Shown piece by piece: positions 7,504-9,363 of a stretch of DNA of 9,363 nucleotides. This DNA is from Deltaproteobacteria bacterium (lineage in GTDB: Bacteria > Desulfobacterota > Dissulfuribacteria > Dissulfuribacterales > QOAL01), in contig JALSKY010000237.1 in the NCBI GenBank assembly GCA_026988585.1, positions 1 through 9,363 of the forward strand, written 5' to 3'. Position numbers and translations under genes: made by a program. Each line of letters starts with the position of its first letter. The first letter of the stretch is position 1. Under the pieces are notes generated by a model that was not told the origin of the DNA, did no database searches, and was given only the letters and a program-made list of their open reading frames with translations.

Positions 7504-8775
7504 AGATATGAGTTCCTGTACCTTGTGCCAGATGGCATCGGCTACCTCCTCCTTGGGCAGGACCGGCAGCTCTGTCAGGTTCTCCTCCCTGTCCAATATA
7601 ATAACCTTGTTGGTATCCTTGTCGAAACCTGCACCATCTTCCAGCACATTGTTTCCTACTATCAGATGGATTCCCTTGGCAAAGAGCTTTTTCCTGGCGT
7701 TTTCAACCAGATTTTCGGTTTCTGCACAGAAACCAACCAGGATTTGTCCTGGCGCCACCTGTTTACCCAGTGCTGACAGGATGTCCTGTGTCCGTTTCAG
7801 GGATAGGGAGATCTTCTCTCCACTCTTTTTGATCTTGGATGGTTCCTGTCTTTCCGGAGTGTAATCCGCCACTGCTGCAGCCATTACGATGATATCCATC
7901 TCCTTCTGGAGCCCGAGCACCTGCTCAGCCATCTCCTGGGCAGTCTCCACCCTGATACACCTGACCCCTGAAGGAGGGGGGAGAGTTGTGGGGCCGGTAA
8001 CAACAGTTACCTCTGCACCCCGAACAGCCGCCTCTGCTGCCACTGCATACCCCATTCTGCCTGATGATCTGTTAGAGATGTAGCGTACAGGATCAATTGG
8101 TTCACGTGTCGGACCGGCAGTGACCAGTACCCGTTTCTCCTTGAGTGTCTGGCAGGTGATCGCCTTCCGGAGCTGAAAATGTACGGTTTCAAACCCTGGA
8201 AGCCTGCCTGGTCCCCGGTCACCGCAGGCAACCTCTCCAGATTCCGCATCCACCACCTGATAACCGAGTTCAGCAAGACGTTTCATGTTGTTCATTGTGG
8301 CAGGATGGGTGTACATGGCAGGATTCATACTGGGAAAGATGATCACCGGCCCCTGAAATGCCAGTAGCATTGTGGTCAGCAGGTCGTCTGCCATTCCGTT
8401 GGCTGCCCGTGCCAGAAAATTGGCTGTTGCAGGCAGGACCACAAAGATATGTGCCCTTTTCGGTATATCTATATGAGGAATGCCTGCCTCTCCCTTCTGA
8501 TGATGGAACATATCCATCATACAATCTTTACCTGTCAGGGCGGAGAGAGTGAGGGGAGAGATGAATCTGGCCCCATTTTCAGTGAGGACAGGGGTAATTT
8601 CTGCTCCCTCCTTGCAGAGACGCCGGGCATAGTCTGCAGCCCGAAAGGCTGCTATCCCGCCGGTTATGCCGAATATTATTCTTGTGTCACGAAAAGGCTG
8701 CCATACATGGGAACATTGTTCTGCAGATTTCTGTTCTGCAGCTGCAGCATGCTTTTTTTTCTCCCTCTTGTTCAT
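7498..8775 (-). CDS. coaBC: Bifunctional phosphopantothenoylcysteine decarboxylase / phosphopantothenate-cysteine ligase
   Basis: A 425-aa CoaBC (Dfp), which joins cysteine to 4'-phosphopantothenate (CoaB, C-terminal half) and decarboxylates the product (CoaC, FMN-dependent N-terminal half) on the route to coenzyme A. CoaC: GITGGIAAFRA (36-46), active-site His101 in IPHIDI, PATAN (115-119), PSMN with Asn151, and the ACGDRGPGRL clamp with Cys184. CoaB: VTAGPTREPIDPVRYISNRS (218-237), SSGRMG, AAVADY (300-305) and SKIKK (313-317). The start is ATG 8775, preceded by AGGAGG at ideal spacing; an in-frame TTG at 8808 is unlikely. Unusual: about 28 residues precede the first beta strand, made of a Lys/Arg block (KREKKK), four Ala and a tandem AEQKS-AEQCS. 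The gene converges on the RND gene, 32 bp between stops. Confidence 0.96.
   Translation of the reverse strand: MNKREKKKHAAAAEQKSAEQCSHVWQPFRDTRIIFGITGGIAAFRAADYARRLCKEGAEITPVLTENGARFISPLTLSALTGKDCMMDMFHHQKGEAGIPHIDIPKRAHIFVVLPATANFLARAANGMADDLLTTMLLAFQGPVIIFPSMNPAMYTHPATMNNMKRLAELGYQVVDAESGEVACGDRGPGRLPGFETVHFQLRKAITCQTLKEKRVLVTAGPTREPIDPVRYISNRSSGRMGYAVAAEAAVRGAEVTVVTGPTTLPPPSGVRCIRVETAQEMAEQVLGLQKEMDIIVMAAAVADYTPERQEPSKIKKSGEKISLSLKRTQDILSALGKQVAPGQILVGFCAETENLVENARKKLFAKGIHLIVGNNVLEDGAGFDKDTNKVIILDREENLTELPVLPKEEVADAIWHKVQELISA
8717..8741. repeat. 15-bp-period direct repeat in the coaBC N-terminal extension
   Basis: TGTTCTGCAG occurs at 8717-8726 and again at 8732-8741, a period of 15 bases or five codons. 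On the coding strand it encodes AEQKS followed by AEQCS. It looks like a small in-frame tandem duplication within a low-complexity leader. Confidence 0.6.
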
Positions 8776-8978
8776 AATCCCCCTCCTTGTCTGAATTCCT
8801 TTTTTCAAGAGGCTGAACCATCCATATTTCCACTCTGCTTCTTCCGAAGGAGAGGCTACTGTATTTTATGAGGCACTGACCGGAGTTCCCCTTTCTGAAG
8901 GCGAGAAAATCGGTTTTGATTGATGCCTCTTTTAAGGGAATGGTGCTGTTTTTCCGGCCAATTTGCTGTAGCAGATGG
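8776..8978. other. Intergenic gap between nitroreductase and coaBC
   Basis: A 203-bp stretch between two minus-strand genes. Apart from the coaBC ribosome binding site, I see no convincing gene, strong hairpin terminator, FMN-riboswitch-like sequence or sigma70 promoter. An AT-rich TAAAAT-like element is present on the minus strand but lacks a matching -35. Whether coaBC is read through from the nitroreductase gene or has its own promoter cannot be told. Confidence 0.4.
8782..8787 (-). promoter_or_regulatory. Ribosome binding site AGGAGG that decides the coaBC start
   Basis: On the minus strand AGGAGG stands 6 bases before ATG 8775. This selects ATG over the TTG at 8808, which would include this site within the coding region. 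Confidence 0.75.
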
Positions 8979-9363
8979 CTATCTGTGGAAGACTATCACC
9001 TGGGAGAGCTCCTTTCTGCTGGAGACCTGGTCTCTCCTGGCCGGTTGTCCAAGGGCAATGACAGCCATGAGCTCCAGGTTATCAGGCAGATCCAGTAGCT
9101 TCCTCACCTGCTCTGCGCTCTTGAGGATCTCTCCCAGCCATACTGCTCCTATCCCCATGCTGTGGGCAGCGAGAAGCATGTTCTGAAGGCAGGCGCCAAT
9201 GGCCTGATGATCCTTGGTAGCATGATACATTGCCTCCCTGTCTATAAATACCGGTATGAGTACAGGGGCCTGCTCTATAACCTTTCTATATTTGGTCAGG
9301 GATTCAAATCCCTTTTTCAGATCCGGATCTGTTACAATGGCAAAACGCCACGGCTGATTGTTC
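8979..9363 (-). CDS. Nitroreductase family protein (3' part; 5' end beyond the window)
   Basis: The visible 127 residues are the middle and C-terminal part of an FMN-dependent nitroreductase-fold enzyme, using NAD(P)H to reduce nitro compounds, quinones or related substrates. The first visible residues, NNQPWRF, match the conserved FMN-binding Asn-x-Gln-Pro-Trp motif that follows the N-terminal RxSxR region, so probably 40-60 residues are missing at the window edge. Later, GACLQNMLLAAHSMGIGAVWLG (split here only by function: helix, then the Gly-rich flavin-contact loop) and a closing ALGQPA segment are typical of the family. It ends with TAG at 8979-8981. It lies in the same orientation as coaBC, 203 bp upstream. 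Substrate unknown. Confidence 0.9.
   Translation of the reverse strand, partial: NNQPWRFAIVTDPDLKKGFESLTKYRKVIEQAPVLIPVFIDREAMYHATKDHQAIGACLQNMLLAAHSMGIGAVWLGEILKSAEQVRKLLDLPDNLELMAVIALGQPARRDQVSSRKELSQVIVFHR

Noticed and set aside
8751..8763. Programmed -1 frameshift at A-AAA-AAG in codons 6-8 of coaBC
   Set aside because: The -1 frame ends after about 20 codons and would produce only a short peptide; no stimulatory hairpin is apparent. Kept only as a slippage note.
8449..8871. 140-codon plus-strand open frame opposite the start of coaBC
   Set aside because: Antisense to a well-supported gene, Cys/Phe-rich translation with no family resemblance, no ribosome binding site of note.
8880..8935. 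Possible hairpin AGGC...GCCT with inner AATC/GATT in the nitroreductase-coaBC gap
   Set aside because: Stems of 4 bp separated by internal loops are too weak to support a terminator.
1..9363. Search for CRISPR repeats, tRNA, IS ends, phage or toxin-antitoxin genes
   Set aside because: No spaced repeats, cloverleaf-like sequence, transposase or paired small toxin/antitoxin ORFs were seen; nearly all of the window is explained by six recognised genes.

Overview
The window is a bacterial chromosome segment carrying two convergent gene blocks. The codon style (frequent AGG for Arg and ATA for Ile, moderate GC), strong GGAGG ribosome binding sites, a NodT-type outer-membrane lipoprotein and a tripartite RND pump indicate a Gram-negative bacterium. 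The overall flavour is Desulfobacterota-like ('deltaproteobacterial'), but that placement is an impression, not a measurement. No tRNA, rRNA, CRISPR array, insertion sequence or other mobile-element signature was found.

Plus strand (about 204-7465): four protein genes plus one very small ORF are packed head to tail. First is an endonuclease Q-family DNA repair nuclease (PHP domain plus four-Cys zinc knuckle) whose disordered tail ends in a textbook bacterial sliding-clamp motif, QLSLF. Then come the three parts of an RND efflux pump: outer-membrane channel lipoprotein (1638-3098), membrane-anchored periplasmic adaptor (3095-4345) and inner-membrane transporter (4346-7465). Spacings are ATGA or abutting. 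The nuclease-to-channel junction is bridged by an 18-codon ORF with its own strong ribosome binding site. Its stop overlaps the channel's start codon, which has no ribosome binding site of its own, so translational coupling is the likely arrangement.

Minus strand (9363 back to 7498): the 3' part of an FMN-type nitroreductase running off the window edge, a gap of about 200 bp, then coaBC (dfp), the bifunctional enzyme for two consecutive steps of coenzyme A synthesis. CoaBC carries an unusual low-complexity N-terminal extension.

The two blocks converge with only 32 bp between stop codons. Both stop codons lie inside the stem of one hairpin, a plausible two-way transcription end.

The most notable points are the clamp-binding tail on the bacterial EndoQ, the mini-cistron coupling it to the pump genes, and the co-transcription of a base-deamination repair nuclease with an efflux pump. 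All are inferred from sequence alone.
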